Shown here in pieces: positions 18,542 to 28,232 of a stretch of DNA of 64,000 nucleotides. Origin of the DNA: Bin87 sp963666415 (lineage in GTDB: Bacteria; Chloroflexota; Dehalococcoidia; Lucifugimonadales; UBA3495); contig CAXXPD010000003.1 in the NCBI GenBank assembly GCA_963666415.2, forward strand, positions 62,001 through 126,000, in the 5' to 3' direction. Position 1 is the stretch's first letter; every line of letters starts with the position of its first letter. Below the pieces are notes generated by a model. That model did not search any database. It was not told the DNA's origin and saw nothing but the letters and a program-made list of their open reading frames with translations. The translations under genes and the position numbers were made by a program.

Positions 18542-19096
18542 TCATGGGGTTCGAGGCCACTCCACTGGCTCCAGAAAGTCGCATCCGACAAAGGCCCGCT
18601 CGCCTTCGGGTTGAGCCGACCAGATACAGACTTCGAGGTCCGGGCGTAAGGCCGCAGCACTGGATATTTTCGCCCTCACGGTAAGGATGCGGTCTTTGTA
18701 GGTGAATTCCTCGGCGACATATTGGCCGGATTCTAGTTGTGCCCAGTATTCATCGGGGCCGGTCGGTGGCAGAATGCTGCTGCGTATGCGGTCAAGATGG
18801 TCATAAAAGTCGACCCTAGCCGCGTCGTCGGGCACGAAGAGTTGAAAGTTGTATCCTTCCCGGATTTCCGCTACCAGATAGAAGTCTCCATTGGGCGTGA
18901 CCGAAGGTTCTTCAATCCACCTGACATTGGGAATCAGCGGTGGAAATTCGATTATGCAGTCCGGGCCGCAATCAATAATGGGGAGCTGATCTGCTGTGTC
19001 GGTCAGCGTGGGTTCCGTGCTTTCGGCGCAAGAGACGGCCAGCACGACAGCGATTACAAGTGCAAAGTTCAGGGCTGTATGTATTTGCCGCAGCAT
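18542..19096 (-). CDS. Putative lipoprotein
   Basis: 184 residues from ATG 19094-19096. The N-terminus has a hydrophobic signal (ALNFALVIAVVLAVSC) with a lipobox AVSC, then a soluble domain with no known motif (DFYLVAEIREGYNF; EYWAQLESGQYVAEEF). Exported and lipid-anchored by inference. A longer frame to 19201 exists but would bury the signal. Nothing indicates an operon. Confidence 0.65.
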   Translation of the reverse strand: MLRQIHTALNFALVIAVVLAVSCAESTEPTLTDTADQLPIIDCGPDCIIEFPPLIPNVRWIEEPSVTPNGDFYLVAEIREGYNFQLFVPDDAARVDFYDHLDRIRSSILPPTGPDEYWAQLESGQYVAEEFTYKDRILTVRAKISSAAALRPDLEVCIWSAQPEGERAFVGCDFLEPVEWPRTP

Positions 19097-19253
19097 AGGA
19101 TTTACTACCGCGCAATCTCGTACTTCGATGGAGTGTAACAAAATCGGGTTTTCGTTACACTGCCAACCATGACCATGGAAGGCTCCACCTTCATCAGGCA
19201 ATTCCGTTCGCGATAAGGAGATGGCTGCGTGATTCTCGGTGTTTGGCGGTTCT

Positions 19254-19540
19254 TGATAGACGACAATTAGTCCTGACGGTAGCGTCGACTACGCATTGCC
19301 TCAATAAAACCGTTACCCAACGCAAGTGGTTGCCTCAAATAAAATGTTGCCGATATTCCGTTGCACAAGGTCTCTTGGTGAATCCAGCCACGACATTCAA
19401 GATACCCTGACCACCGCCGTTGGGAAGACTCGCTGCAACGCATCGGCGAACCCGATTCCAGTATCCATCCTTCCACCGTCCTCCGCCTTATTGATACCTG
19501 CTGTGGTTCGCACAGTAGCCGTTACGTGAAGTCGTTTGTT
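19254..19540. repeat. IS21-type solo left end plus R1 relic (copy b)
   Basis: 19254-19291 matches the left end of the IS21 element at 52805 (TGATAGACGACAATTAGTCC). It is followed by R1 with two direct TTGCCTCAAT/AAATAAAA motifs (19293-19345) and a body matching 5575-5770. Copies a and b share the same junction style, so they may be one old composite family. Confidence 0.6.
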
Positions 19541-19635
19541 CGAGCACTCCGGTTCGGCATGACTGCGGCCCGATCTTCCTGCCCCAAGTTGTGAATGCTA
19601 TCGGCCACGATGAACCGCGTTCCGGCCTCCAAATC

Positions 19636-19672
19636 GGGTCGATTCCGGTAAGGGGCAGGATCGTACGCTAAG
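19636..19672 (+). repeat. Tn3-family terminal inverted repeat (left)
   Basis: 37 bp from GGGTCGATTCC to CGTACGCTAAG. It is the inverse of 28179-28215, with about six mismatches, and follows the Tn3-family 38-bp IR pattern (GGG at the tip, ACGNTAAG at the inner end). The DDE_5-type IS begins exactly at its inner edge. Confidence 0.65.
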
Positions 19673-20274
19673 CTGGGCTTTGCGCATAATTTAGAAAAAG
19701 TATAAAGAAAGGGTAAGCTGGCCTCACCCTACTTTCGACGGAAAGACCCAGCCATGCTCACCCTGCCCAACGCCATTGCACCGATCCTCGCCTCCTTCGC
19801 AACGCTGTTCACCAACTCGACTTGGCAGAAGGCCCAACTGCTGCTGGTGGGCACGATCCTGACCCCGGGTCAACGCACTGTCGCCGCGGCGCTGCGTGTC
19901 ATGGGACGCAGCAACCAGCGCGACTACGCCCGCTACCATGAAGTGCTCAATCGGGCGGTGTGGTCGTCCCGCAAGGCGGCCCGCATCTTGCTCTTGTTGT
20001 TGCTTCAGTACCTGAATCGCGGCGACGGTCCGTTGATCTTCGGCATCGATGAAACCCTGGAACGGCGTCGGGGCGCCAAGATCAGAGCCCGTGGTATCTA
20101 CCGAGACGCGGTGCGTTCCAGTCGCCACCAACTGGTCAAGGCCAGTGGTCTGCGCTGGATCTCTTTGATGTGGCTGGGACCAGTGCCCTGGGCTGGTCGG
20201 TATTGGGCCCTGCCAGTGCTCACCGTGCTGGCGCCCTCCTCTCGCTACCACCAGCAGCAGGGACGCCGGCACAA

Positions 20275-20289
20275 TCCGCCATAGGCGGA
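20275..20289. repeat. Short palindromic insertion, type 3
   Basis: Perfect palindrome TCCGCC-ATA-GGCGGA replacing a few codons of the copy-2 transposase, where copies 3 and 4 read CAAGAAGCTCACC. It creates the in-frame stop. Confidence 0.55.
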
Positions 20290-20326
20290 ACCGACTGGGC
20301 CCGGCAGATGGTCATGCTACTCCGCT

Positions 20327-20348
20327 CATGGTGAGCCTGCCGAACCAC
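20327..20348. repeat. Short palindromic insertion, type 1-like
   Basis: CATGGTGAGCCTGCCGAACC plus AC, of the GGTTCG-CAGGCTCACC class, inside the copy-2 transposase; absent at the same position of copies 3 and 4. Confidence 0.6.
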
Positions 20349-21252
20349 GCTGGTTGCCCCATCGCCCCCTGGTGCTGGTGGGGGACAACGGCTACGCTGT
20401 CCTCGACCTCCTCCACTGCTGCCAGGCCCTGCGTGAGCCCGTCACTCTCATCGCCAGATTGCGCCTGGACGCCGCCCTCTACGCGCCCGCACCACCACGA
20501 CAGCCGGGTCAGAACGGCCGACCAGCGTTGAAAGGCGCGCGACGACCATCCCTGAAATCACTCCTTGACCAGGACCATGTGCCTTGGACCGTCGCCGCGG
20601 TGGCTTGGTATGACGGCGCCACCCGCATCGTGGAACTCACCTCCCAGACCGCCGTCTGGTACCGCTCCGGCAAGCCACCGGTGACCATCCGCTGGGTGTT
20701 GATCCGCGATCCCCAGGGCGCCTTCCATCCCCAGGCCCTGCTCTGCACCGACCCAGCGGCAGACCCGACCCAGATCCTGGAGTGGTTTGTCCTGCGCTGG
20801 CAACTGGAAGTCACCTTTCAGGAGGTGCGAACCCATCTGGGCGTGGAAACCCAACGTCAGTGGTCCGACCTGGCCATCGCCCGCACCACGCCCATCCTGC
20901 TGGGTCTCTTCTCCTGGACCGCCCTGGCCGCCCACGCCTTGCAAAAGCATCATCCCATCACCCAGCGCACCGCCGCCTGGTACGCCAAACCGTCGCCGAC
21001 TTTTGTGGACGCCATCGCCCTGGCGCGGCGGCACCTGTGGCTGGCCTCAGAGGGTTTTTCACTGTCCGCAGCCAGCACCGACACTCATGAACTCCCCGCC
21101 ACCCTGTACCACCGAATGGTGGATTCCCTCGCTTACGCCGCTTGAATTGCGCAAAGTCCAGCTGAGAAGCGGCGGGCAAGCTTAACATGATGAAGCAGTC
21201 GTTACGAACCCTCCGTCTTAGACCATAGATTTCAGACAGCGGTAAGGCGGGG

Positions 21253-22827
21253 TTAAGCCGACGCAATCCATTCGACGGCACGTTCCCCTATCATGACAAC
21301 CGTTGCATGGCTACCACCTGACCTTGTAACCCGCGGCATCACCGACGCATCGACCACCGACAACCCCTTTACACCCTTGACGCTGCAGTATTGATCCACA
21401 ACCGCCATTGGGTCTGAATCCGGGCCCATCTTGCATGTGCCGGACACATGCCTGGCTGTTCCCACGGTTTGGCGTATATAGACGTTCAAAGCGTCGTAGT
21501 CGGCCAGAATGTCATCCGTTGGGTGGAGCCGGTAATCGGCCACGTCTTTATACGCATCGGATTCAAGGAATCCGATCGCCATCCGCACGCCTTCCCTCAC
21601 CCGACGAATGTCGTTTGGATGCTGAAGATAGCGGTAGTTGAACTCTGGCTGCACTGAGGGATCGGCAGACGCAAGCCTGACGTATCCTGCGCCGTCAGGT
21701 AGTCCGAGCGTGCACGAGATTCGCGCCACCCGGTCCGGAGGAACATCCTCGTTGAGGAACTTGGTCCGCAAACCGGGGACGCGCTCCGGCCGTTCGTCAA
21801 CCATCGGGGTGGTCCTCAGCAACATATCATTGACTTCGCTGGACCCGTGGGAGGTGTAGTGCAAACAAAAGCGTGCCGCGTCGGCATCAGACGTCAGGGT
21901 CATTCCGTCTTTGACTTTGAAGGTAATCTGGGCGCTCAGGTGGTTAAACAGGTTCTGCCCCACTCCGGGAAGCTCATGAACGAGAGGTATCCCAAATTGT
22001 TGAAGTTGGTCTTTGGGGCCGATTCCCGATAGCATCAGCAGGTGAGGCGACTTGATAGCCCCAGTGCTCAACACAACCCGGTCTGCTTCAACGTTGAAAA
22101 TCTCGCCTCCGCTTTCCACTTCCACACCGACGGCTTTTAGATCCTCGATCAATACCTTCCTGACGAAAACCCCTCCCCTCACCGTAAGGTTAAGACGGTG
22201 GCGCATGGGATTCAGGTGAGTGATAGCAGCGCTCATCCTCCAGCCGTCCAGGTTGTTCGAGGGCCACACGCCAACGCCCGCGGGGTTCGGGCCATTGGTA
22301 TCCTCGACTGTCCCATAACCTGCTTCCAAACAGGCTGCGTGGAAGGCCTTTTGGATGTCTGCCCAGGGCCCGGATTGACGACGCCTTACTGGCATCGGTC
22401 CGTCGGCTCCATGAAAATCATCCCGAATGTCGAGATCGTGCTCAGACTTTCTAAAGTAAGGCAGTACCTTGTCATAAGACCATTCATCGTTGCCCATAGC
22501 AGACCAGGAGTCGAAATCCTCAGGTAACCCCCTTTGCATTGCCTGACCGTTGATGGACGACCCTCCTCCGATCACCTTGCCCTGCGCTACGTGGATCTCG
22601 CCTTGCTCCTCGGTGATCGTTCCCCGCAGGGCCCAGTTATGCTCCGAGTCTGGGGATTCTGCGAAACTTGTGTGGCCGAACTTTATCTCGTCCGGAAGAT
22701 AGTCTGGATCAGGGTAATCTGGCCCGGCTTCCAGCAACAGAACGGAGGTATTCGCGTTTTCAGCCAATCTGCTGGCCAACACCGATCCAGCCGCTCCCCC
22801 ACCGACGATAACAACGTCATATTTCAT
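21253..22827 (-). CDS. GMC-family FAD oxidoreductase
   Basis: 524 residues from ATG 22825-22827, with AAGGAGG upstream. The N-terminal dinucleotide-binding motif is VVIVGGGAAGSVLASRLAEN and the acidic end of the Rossmann fold is LLLEAGPD. The GMC signature region is GKVIGGGSSINGQAMQRG, the second signature is GAIKSPHLLMLSGIGP, and the C-terminal catalytic block is GTARHVSGTCKMG with a final SGGSHATVVMIGERA. The family oxidises alcohols (choline, glucose, aliphatic alcohols); the substrate cannot be told. It looks intact and is the only metabolic gene between the two Tn3-like repeats, so it may be a transposon passenger. Confidence 0.92.
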   Translation of the reverse strand: MKYDVVIVGGGAAGSVLASRLAENANTSVLLLEAGPDYPDPDYLPDEIKFGHTSFAESPDSEHNWALRGTITEEQGEIHVAQGKVIGGGSSINGQAMQRGLPEDFDSWSAMGNDEWSYDKVLPYFRKSEHDLDIRDDFHGADGPMPVRRRQSGPWADIQKAFHAACLEAGYGTVEDTNGPNPAGVGVWPSNNLDGWRMSAAITHLNPMRHRLNLTVRGGVFVRKVLIEDLKAVGVEVESGGEIFNVEADRVVLSTGAIKSPHLLMLSGIGPKDQLQQFGIPLVHELPGVGQNLFNHLSAQITFKVKDGMTLTSDADAARFCLHYTSHGSSEVNDMLLRTTPMVDERPERVPGLRTKFLNEDVPPDRVARISCTLGLPDGAGYVRLASADPSVQPEFNYRYLQHPNDIRRVREGVRMAIGFLESDAYKDVADYRLHPTDDILADYDALNVYIRQTVGTARHVSGTCKMGPDSDPMAVVDQYCSVKGVKGLSVVDASVMPRVTRSGGSHATVVMIGERAVEWIASA

Positions 22828-22829
22828 GG

Positions 22830-23203
22830 GTCCTCCTTAAACGCTTCGTCTTCTAACCCAGGATTTCCCAGTTTTAACTGATTCCGCTGAGGATAGGACG
22901 TTCTGGGATTTTTCCGATTATAAACCGGCATTCTCTATATCGGCCGACCAGCAGGTTCCGAACAGGGTAGTTGGAGCTTATTGCCGGTCTTCGTTGCTTG
23001 TCAATCCTCTTTCGCTCCTGTGCCAAGGGCGTCGGCACAACGTACGTCGCTTCAGGCCATTATCGGAAAACCGGCGCGAAATCGCTCGAACACCAGACGA
23101 GAGGGACATCGACCAGCTTCCGGCACCGGCAGACAGTGCCTCGAAAACCGGCACCACTTCGACCCACAGACCGGCCAGAAACACCATAAATCGGGCCTCT
23201 GAG
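22830..23203. other. Upstream region of the GMC gene; no gene seen
   Basis: About 370 bp. A TATAAT-like box reading toward the GMC gene lies near 22917-22922, but without a good -35. Nothing else recognised. Confidence 0.3.
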
Positions 23204-23478
23204 GGCACTTTGGGCGAACCAGCTCTGGTGGGCTCCACCAGCCCCCGCCGGGGGTGAGAAGGTCAGCTACTACTCGGCGGTGTGCCTGGAGACTGGGGAG
23301 GTGGAGGTGATGGAACTGGAGGGCAACAGCAACTCTGTTACCTCGGCTGCTTTCCTGGGTCAGCTGCGAGAGCGGCACACTTAACCGCTGATCGTGATCT
23401 GGGACAATTCGCCAGCCCATCGCGGAGACGCGGTGCGCGCCTACCTGACCAAGCCCGGCCTGAACCTCCGCCTAGCAG
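23204..23478 (+). pseudogene. IS630-family transposase fragment
   Basis: Encodes GEPALVGSTSPRRG, then in a second frame EKVSYYSAVCLETGEVEVME, GNSNSVTSAAF and WDNSPAHRGDAVRAYLTKPG, with an in-frame TAA. It is collinear with the middle of the 57.2-58.1 kb IS630 protein. Both ends are missing. Confidence 0.75.
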
Positions 23479-23530
23479 CCCGTCTGAGGATTGGCGGTGG
23501 CTACTGATGAGGCCATGTGGTGGGCATGGT

Positions 23531-23790
23531 TCACACGGTCAGCGGGCTTGGCGGTGTGGGATTGGCCAACGGGCAGCAGTGGCGGAACAGCTTCAGCAAG
23601 TTGTGGCCGGTGCAGATCAGGGACCATTCGCCCTGCACCTTCTCCAATCCCCGCAGCAGGAACTCCCGGAATCCTCTACCCTGCTTGATCTGTCCGAACA
23701 CCGGCTCCACCGTCGCCATGCGCAGCGCGTACCTCTTGCGACCTCGTTTGGTCTGCAAATTGCGGCGCATCCGGTCCCTGGGAGAGAGAG
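23531..23790 (-). pseudogene. IS1182-family transposase, 3' fragment
   Basis: About 85 codons reading LQTKRGRKRYALRMATVEPV, FGQIKQGRGFREFLLRGLEK and WSLICTGHNLLKLF, the conserved C-terminal block of IS1182/IS5-like transposases. It is cut on its 5' side by the DDE_5-type IS at about 23792. Confidence 0.75.
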
Positions 23791-23791
23791 C

Positions 23792-25253
23792 TTTGCTGGA
23801 TTTTGCGCAAAATTTAGAAAAAGTATAAAGACAGGGTAAGCTGGCCTGACCCAAATTCCACTAAAGGCCCGACCATGCTCCCCCTGCCCGATGCCATTGT
23901 ACCGATACTCGCTCCCTTCGCAACGCTGTTCACCAACCCGACCTGGCGGAAGGCCCAACTCCTAATGGTGGGCGCGATCCTGGCCACCGGCCAACGCACC
24001 GTGGCCGCCGCGCTCCGCGTCATGGGCCGCAGCGACCAGGACGACTACGCCCGCTACCACGAGGTGCTCAATCGGGCGGTGTGGTCGCCCCGTGAGGCGG
24101 CCCGCATCTTGCTCTGGCTGCTGCTGCAGTACCTGGATCACGGCGACGGTCCGTTGATCTTCGGTATCGATGAAACCCTGGAACGGCGTCGCGGCGCCAG
24201 GATCAGGGCGCGGGCCATCTACCGCGACCCGGTGCGTTCCAGCCGGTCTCAGGTGGTCAAGGCCAGCGGCCTGCGCTGGATCTCCCTGATGTGGCTGGGC
24301 CACGTGCCATGGGCCGGACGCCATTGGGCCTTGCCGGTGCTCACGGTGCTGGCGCCTTCGACCCGTTACTACCAACAGCAGGGACGCCAGCACAAGAAGC
24401 TCACCGACTGGGCCCGCCAGATGGTCATGCAACTGCGCCGCTGGCTGCCCCACCGACCCCTGGTGCTGGTGGGGGACAACGGCTACGCCGTCCTCGACCT
24501 GCTCCACTGCTGTCAGGCCCTGCGTGAGCCCGTCACTCTCATCGCCAGATTGCGCCTGGACGCCGCACTCTATGCGCCAGCGCCACCTCGTCAGCCGGGT
24601 CAGAACGGCCGGCCAGCCCTGAAAGGCTCGCGGCGACCGTCGCTGAAAACACTGCTCGACCAGACTGATGTCAGCTGGACCAGCGCCGCAGTGTCCTGGT
24701 ACGACGGCACGACCCGCGCCGTGGAACTCACCTCCCAGACCGCCGTCTGGTACCGCTCCGGCAAGCCGCCCGTCATCATTCGCTGGGTACTGATCCGAGA
24801 CCCCCAGGGCGCCTTCGATCCCCAGTCCCTCCTCTGCACTGACCCGGCGGCAGACCCAACTCAAATCCTGGAATGGTTTGTGCTCCGCTGGCAACTGGAG
24901 GTCACTTTCCAGGAGGCCCGGACCCATCTGGGCGTGGAGACCCAGCGCCAGTGGTCGGACCTGGCCATCGCCCGCACCACGCCCATCCTGCTGGGCCTCT
25001 TTTCTTGGACCACCCTGGCCGCCCACACTTTGCAGAAACGTCATCCCATCACCCAGCGCACTGCTGCTTGGTACGACAAACCCTCGCCCACGTTTTTGGA
25101 TGCCATCGCCCTGGTGCGTCGGCACCTGTGGCTCGCGTCGGAGGGTTTTTCACTGTCCGCAGCCAGCACCAATACGCAGGAACTCCCCGTCTCCCTGTAC
25201 CACCGAATGGTGGATTCCCTCGCTTACGCCGCTTGAATTGCGCAAAGCCTAGC
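23792..25253 (+). mobile_element. DDE_5-type IS, copy 3
   Basis: The left end contains TTTTGCGCAAAATTTAG and the right end TTGCGCAAAGCCTAGC. The part from 24201 on is repeated at 32218-33270. Confidence 0.75.
23875..25236 (+). CDS. DDE_5-type transposase (intact)
   Basis: 453 residues. Motifs: FGIDETLERRRGARIRARAI with YRDPVRSS (first Asp), LVLVGDNGYAVLDLL (second Asp) and WQLEVTFQEARTHLGVETQR (Glu), ending in YHRMVDSLAYAA. The ATG at 23875 follows a TTTAGAAAAAGTATAAAGACAGGG-type leader that all copies share. It differs from copy 4 only in the first 110 codons or so; the remainder looks identical. Confidence 0.85.
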   Translation: MLPLPDAIVPILAPFATLFTNPTWRKAQLLMVGAILATGQRTVAAALRVMGRSDQDDYARYHEVLNRAVWSPREAARILLWLLLQYLDHGDGPLIFGIDETLERRRGARIRARAIYRDPVRSSRSQVVKASGLRWISLMWLGHVPWAGRHWALPVLTVLAPSTRYYQQQGRQHKKLTDWARQMVMQLRRWLPHRPLVLVGDNGYAVLDLLHCCQALREPVTLIARLRLDAALYAPAPPRQPGQNGRPALKGSRRPSLKTLLDQTDVSWTSAAVSWYDGTTRAVELTSQTAVWYRSGKPPVIIRWVLIRDPQGAFDPQSLLCTDPAADPTQILEWFVLRWQLEVTFQEARTHLGVETQRQWSDLAIARTTPILLGLFSWTTLAAHTLQKRHPITQRTAAWYDKPSPTFLDAIALVRRHLWLASEGFSLSAASTNTQELPVSLYHRMVDSLAYAA

Positions 25254-25256
25254 TAA

Positions 25257-26138
25257 GAGGGTGTGTGACAAATCGGCTCAGGTGGGTTGGAGGCGTTTGA
25301 GCATCAGGTTGACCATGGCGATATGCACCCAGGCTTCGCTGCTGTCCGTGCGCTCTTCATAGTCTTTGCTCAACCATCGGCATCGGCTCAACCAGGCCAG
25401 GGTGCGTTCCACCACCCATCGTCTGGGCAGGACCTCAAAGTGGTGGGTGTCCGGCTTCCGCCGTACTACGGTCAGCAGCCAACCACCCGTGTTCCAGGCC
25501 CACGCCACCAGTCGGCCCGCGTAGCCAGCATCCGCCCAGATCACCCTCAGACGCGGGAACCGGCCCAAGAGTTTGGCCAACACCAACTTGGCGCCATCCC
25601 GGTCCTGAATGTTGGCAGCATGCACCACCACGGCCAGCAGTAGCCCCATGGTGTCCACCACGATGTGCCGCTTGCGTCCGGTTACCCGTTTGCCAGCGTC
25701 GTAACCACGCGGCCCCCTTTTTCCGTGGTCTTCACCGACTGGCTGTCGATGATGGCCGCGCTGGGGGTGGCGTCTCGCCCCGCCGCCTCCCGAACCCGGG
25801 CCCGCAGGATCGACTCCACACGTTCCCAGGTGCCATCATCCCGCCACTTGCGGAAGTACCACCACACCGTGCCCCACGGTGGCAGGTCGTGGGGCATGAG
25901 ACGCCAGGGTATGCCGCCGCGCAACACGTACAGGATGCCGTTGACCACCTCACGCAGGTCCGTGGTTCTGGGCGGGCCCCTTTTGGTGTCGGGCGGCAGC
26001 AAGGGAGCCAGTTCTTCCCACTGGGCATCAGTCAAATCGCTGGGATAAGGTTTTCTGCTCATGCCACCAGCCTAACCACCATCCCATGCTCGCCCCAAGA
26101 ACCGCCCATGCAGGTTTACCCCATTGTCACACACCCTC
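25257..26138 (-). mobile_element. IS5-family element IS5-A, copy 1
   Basis: 882 bp with inverted repeats GAGGGTGTGTGACAA, flanked by TAA at 25254-25256 and 26139-26141. The right TAA is also the left target duplication of IS5-B. Confidence 0.9.
25278..26062 (-). CDS. IS5-family transposase (IS5-A), -1 frameshift at A5G5
   Basis: The first frame (25682-26062) encodes the N-terminal domain (SDLTDAQWEELAPLLPPDTK) and the first Asp region AAIIDSQSVKTTEKG. The second (25278-25661 plus the join) reads GYDAGKRVTGRKRHIVVDTM, then ADAGYAG and RRWVVERTLAWLSRCR. A -1 slip on the AAAAAGGGGG run (25713-25722) joins them, as is usual for this group. The copy at 33295-34079 is identical. Confidence 0.85.
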
Positions 26139-26141
26139 TAA

Positions 26142-27112
26142 GAGCCTATCCTAATAACTGGCGGAAACGTGCCTACCCATTGGGGGACGCGAAGTTAGGG
26201 TTGCGGCTAGACTGGGGTAATGACCAAAGCGAAAGACGCCAAGCCGCCACGTCCGAAGCGTGCTGGCCCAGCCACCAAGACCAATCCCACCACCGGCGCG
26301 TTCCAGATCTCCGACGAGCTCTGGGAGGTGCTGGCACCGTTGATCCCCCAGCATGTGAACACCCATCGTTTCGGCGGCGGCCGGCCTCGGGTCCCTGACC
26401 GCACCTGCGCCAATGGCATCTTCTACGTGCTGCGCACTGGCTGCCAGTGGAAGGCGCTGGACGCCACGGGCATCTGCTCCGGGTCCACCGCCCACCTGCG
26501 CTTTCAGGAATGGGTTGCCGCTGGGGTGTTCTTGGAGCTGTGGCGGGTGGGACTGGAACGCTATGACGAACTGAAGGGGCTGGACTGGAGTTGGCTGAGT
26601 ATGGACGGCGCCATGACCAAATCGCCCTTGGGCGGGGGGAAAAACCGGCCCCAACCCCACTGACCGCGGCAAAGGCGGGGTCAAGCGTAGCCTGTTGACC
26701 GAAGCCCAGGGCATTCCAGTGGGTCTGGCGGTGGACGGGGCGAACCGTCATGACATGAAACTGGTGCGGGCCACGGTGGACAGCCTGCCCGTGCCGCGAC
26801 CGGCGCCCAGTCCAGACCAACCCCAGGGTATGTGCCTGGATAAAGGCTACGACTTTGACGAGGTGCGACGCACGTTGGACGAGTTTGGCTTCACCGCTCA
26901 CATCCGCAGCCGGGGCGAGGAGGCCAAGGCCATCAAAAGAGAAGCTGGGTTCAAAGCCAGGCGTTGGGTGGTGGAACGCTCGCACAGCTGGCTGAACCGC
27001 TTCCGGCGCATCCTGGTCCGCTGGGATAAGTCTCCCGACAACTACATCGCCTTCCTTCACTTCGCCTGCGCCCTCACCGCCCTCAGAGCTGCTGGATTAT
27101 TAGGATAGGCTC
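26142..27112 (+). mobile_element. IS5-family element IS5-B
   Basis: 971 bp with inverted repeats GAGCCTATCCTAATAA. Flanked by TAA at 26139-26141 and 27113-27115. The second copy of the large repeat (34156-34158) shows the empty site with one TAA, which proves the insertion. Confidence 0.95.
26220..27108 (+). CDS. IS5-family transposase (IS5-B), frame change at G6A5
   Basis: The first frame (26220-26663) covers the N-terminal domain and the first Asp (LSMDGAMTKSPLGG). The second (from about 26640, open to 27108) covers GPNPTDRGKGGVKRSLLTEA, DGANRHD, LDKGYDFDEV and RRWVVERSHSWLNRFRRILV. The change of frame occurs at GGGGGGAAAAAC (about 26634-26645) and needs +1 or -2. That is unlike the -1 slips of the other IS5 copies, so it may be an inactivating or assembly-derived single extra base. 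Confidence 0.8.
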
Positions 27113-27522
27113 TAAGAGGGATGGCACCGGTTGAGCGTGCGATAGACGGTTGGTCTTGAGACGGAGACGAGCTCGGCGAGATCGCTGATGGAATACTCGC
27201 CGGTGGCATGCATGCGGTAGAGTTCCCACTGCTGTCGGTCGGACAGTTTGGGCTGCTTGCCGCGCAATTTCCCCCTGGCGCGGGCGATGGCCATGCCCTC
27301 GCGGGTGCGCATGCGGATGAGATCGGCTTCGAACTCGGCGAAGGTGGCGAGGATATTGAAGAACAGCTTTCCCATGGGATCGTCCGGGTCGTAGAGCGTC
27401 CGGCCGAGGGCGAGTTTCACGCCGCGTTGCCGAAGCTGGTCGGCGATGGCGCGGGCATCCGGGACTGACCTGGCCAGCCGGTCGGTGGAACAGCGCGCGT
27501 ATCCGATGAGCGTTGCGGTCAT
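27112..27522 (-). pseudogene. Serine resolvase with internal deletion, copy 1
   Basis: 136 residues starting MTATLIGYARCSTD. The catalytic Ser is present, but the next residues jump to RLARSVPDARAIADQLRQRG, so about 55 residues of the catalytic domain are missing. The rest is normal: FFNILATFAEFEADLIRMRT (E helix) and a C-terminal helix-turn-helix SISDLAELVSVSRPTVYRTL. The stop TAG overlaps the IS5-B junction. It belongs to the Tn3-family remnant, with tnpA sequence beginning on the other side of a 180-bp intergenic region likely to contain res. Confidence 0.8.
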
Positions 27523-27700
27523 GGGGGGAAGTGTACGAATAGGGTCCCGCTTCCGCAATTGTTACCGTACCATTCATATGAGACGCTCTTGGTTCCGGTT
27601 TGGAGGGGGTCGGGGCGACCGACTGCGCCGTCCGCTGGACGATCCCCTTACGGACAGCGCCGCGCCTGCCGGGATGAACGGATAACGGAGAGATGGAAAC

Positions 27701-28159
27701 ATGCTGCGGGTTGCTGCCGCCCTGGCCAGTGGCGCCCTTCCGCCGAGCCAGCTGCTGCGAAAGTTTGCGGCCTATCCGCGCCAGCACGAACTGGCCGTGA
27801 CTCTCCGCGAAATCGGACGGGTCGAACGAACGCTCTTCATCGTCGACTGGCTGCTCGACGCCGATATGCAGCGCCGAGCCAACACCGGCCTGAACAAGGG
27901 CGAGGCTCATCACGCGCTCAAGAACGCACTCCGGATCGGACGCCAGGGCGAAATCCGCGACCGCTCGAGCGAGGGCCAACACTACCGCATGGCCGGGCTC
28001 AACCTGCTCGCGGCCATCGTCATTCACTGGAATACCGCCCATCTCTGCGAAGCGGTCAGACAGCGGAAACACGCCGGGCTGACGGTCGAGCCCGAGCTCC
28101 TGGCCCACATCTCACCCCTTGGGTGGGCCCACATCCTGCTCACCGGCGAATACCGGTAG
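27701..28159 (+). pseudogene. tnpA: Tn3-family transposase (tnpA), C-terminal fragment
   Basis: 152 residues: SQLLRKFAAYPRQHELAVTL, REIGRVERTLFIVDWLLDAD, LNKGEAHHALKNALRIGRQG, EIRDRSSEGQHYRMAGLNLL and a final LSPLGWAHILLTGEY, the conserved end of Tn3 transposases. The first 800 or so residues are deleted; the upstream leader still matches copy 2 (34735). The stop is 19 bp before a Tn3-type terminal repeat. Confidence 0.88.
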
Positions 28160-28178
28160 CCAAAGCGCCGATAGCGAC

Positions 28179-28215
28179 CTTAGCGTACGATTCTGCCCTG
28201 TACCAGAGTCGACCC
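28179..28215 (-). repeat. Tn3-family terminal inverted repeat (right)
   Basis: CTTAGCGTACGATTCTGCCC to GAGTCGACCC, placed just after the tnpA stop as in intact Tn3 elements, and the inverse of 19636-19672. The five bases outside the two repeats differ, so the 8.6-kb interval is not proven to be one transposition unit. Confidence 0.75.
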
Positions 28216-28232
28216 GCTATTGGGCAACGATC

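Larger units (their letters stand above)
19672..21162 (+). pseudogene. DDE_5-type IS, copy 2, transposase broken by two short palindromes
   Basis: The ends are GCTGGGCTTTGCGCA and the inverse GCGCAAAGTCCAGC. The transposase reads from ATG 19754 and is collinear with the intact protein at 23875. It is interrupted at 20275-20289 by a TCCGCC-ATA-GGCGGA palindrome and at 20327-20348 by CATGGTGAGCCTGCCGAACC; the open frame resumes at 20354 and ends at 21145. It lies directly inside the left Tn3-like repeat. Confidence 0.85.
24201..27690 (+). repeat. Large direct repeat, copy 1 (interrupted by IS5-B)
   Basis: 24201-26141 appears identical to 32218-34158 (1941 bp), and 27113-27690 matches 34156-34733 with few changes. 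The 971-bp IS5-B element at 26142-27112 is the only large difference. The repeat holds the 3' part of a DDE_5-type transposase, IS5-A and the truncated resolvase. Confidence 0.9.
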
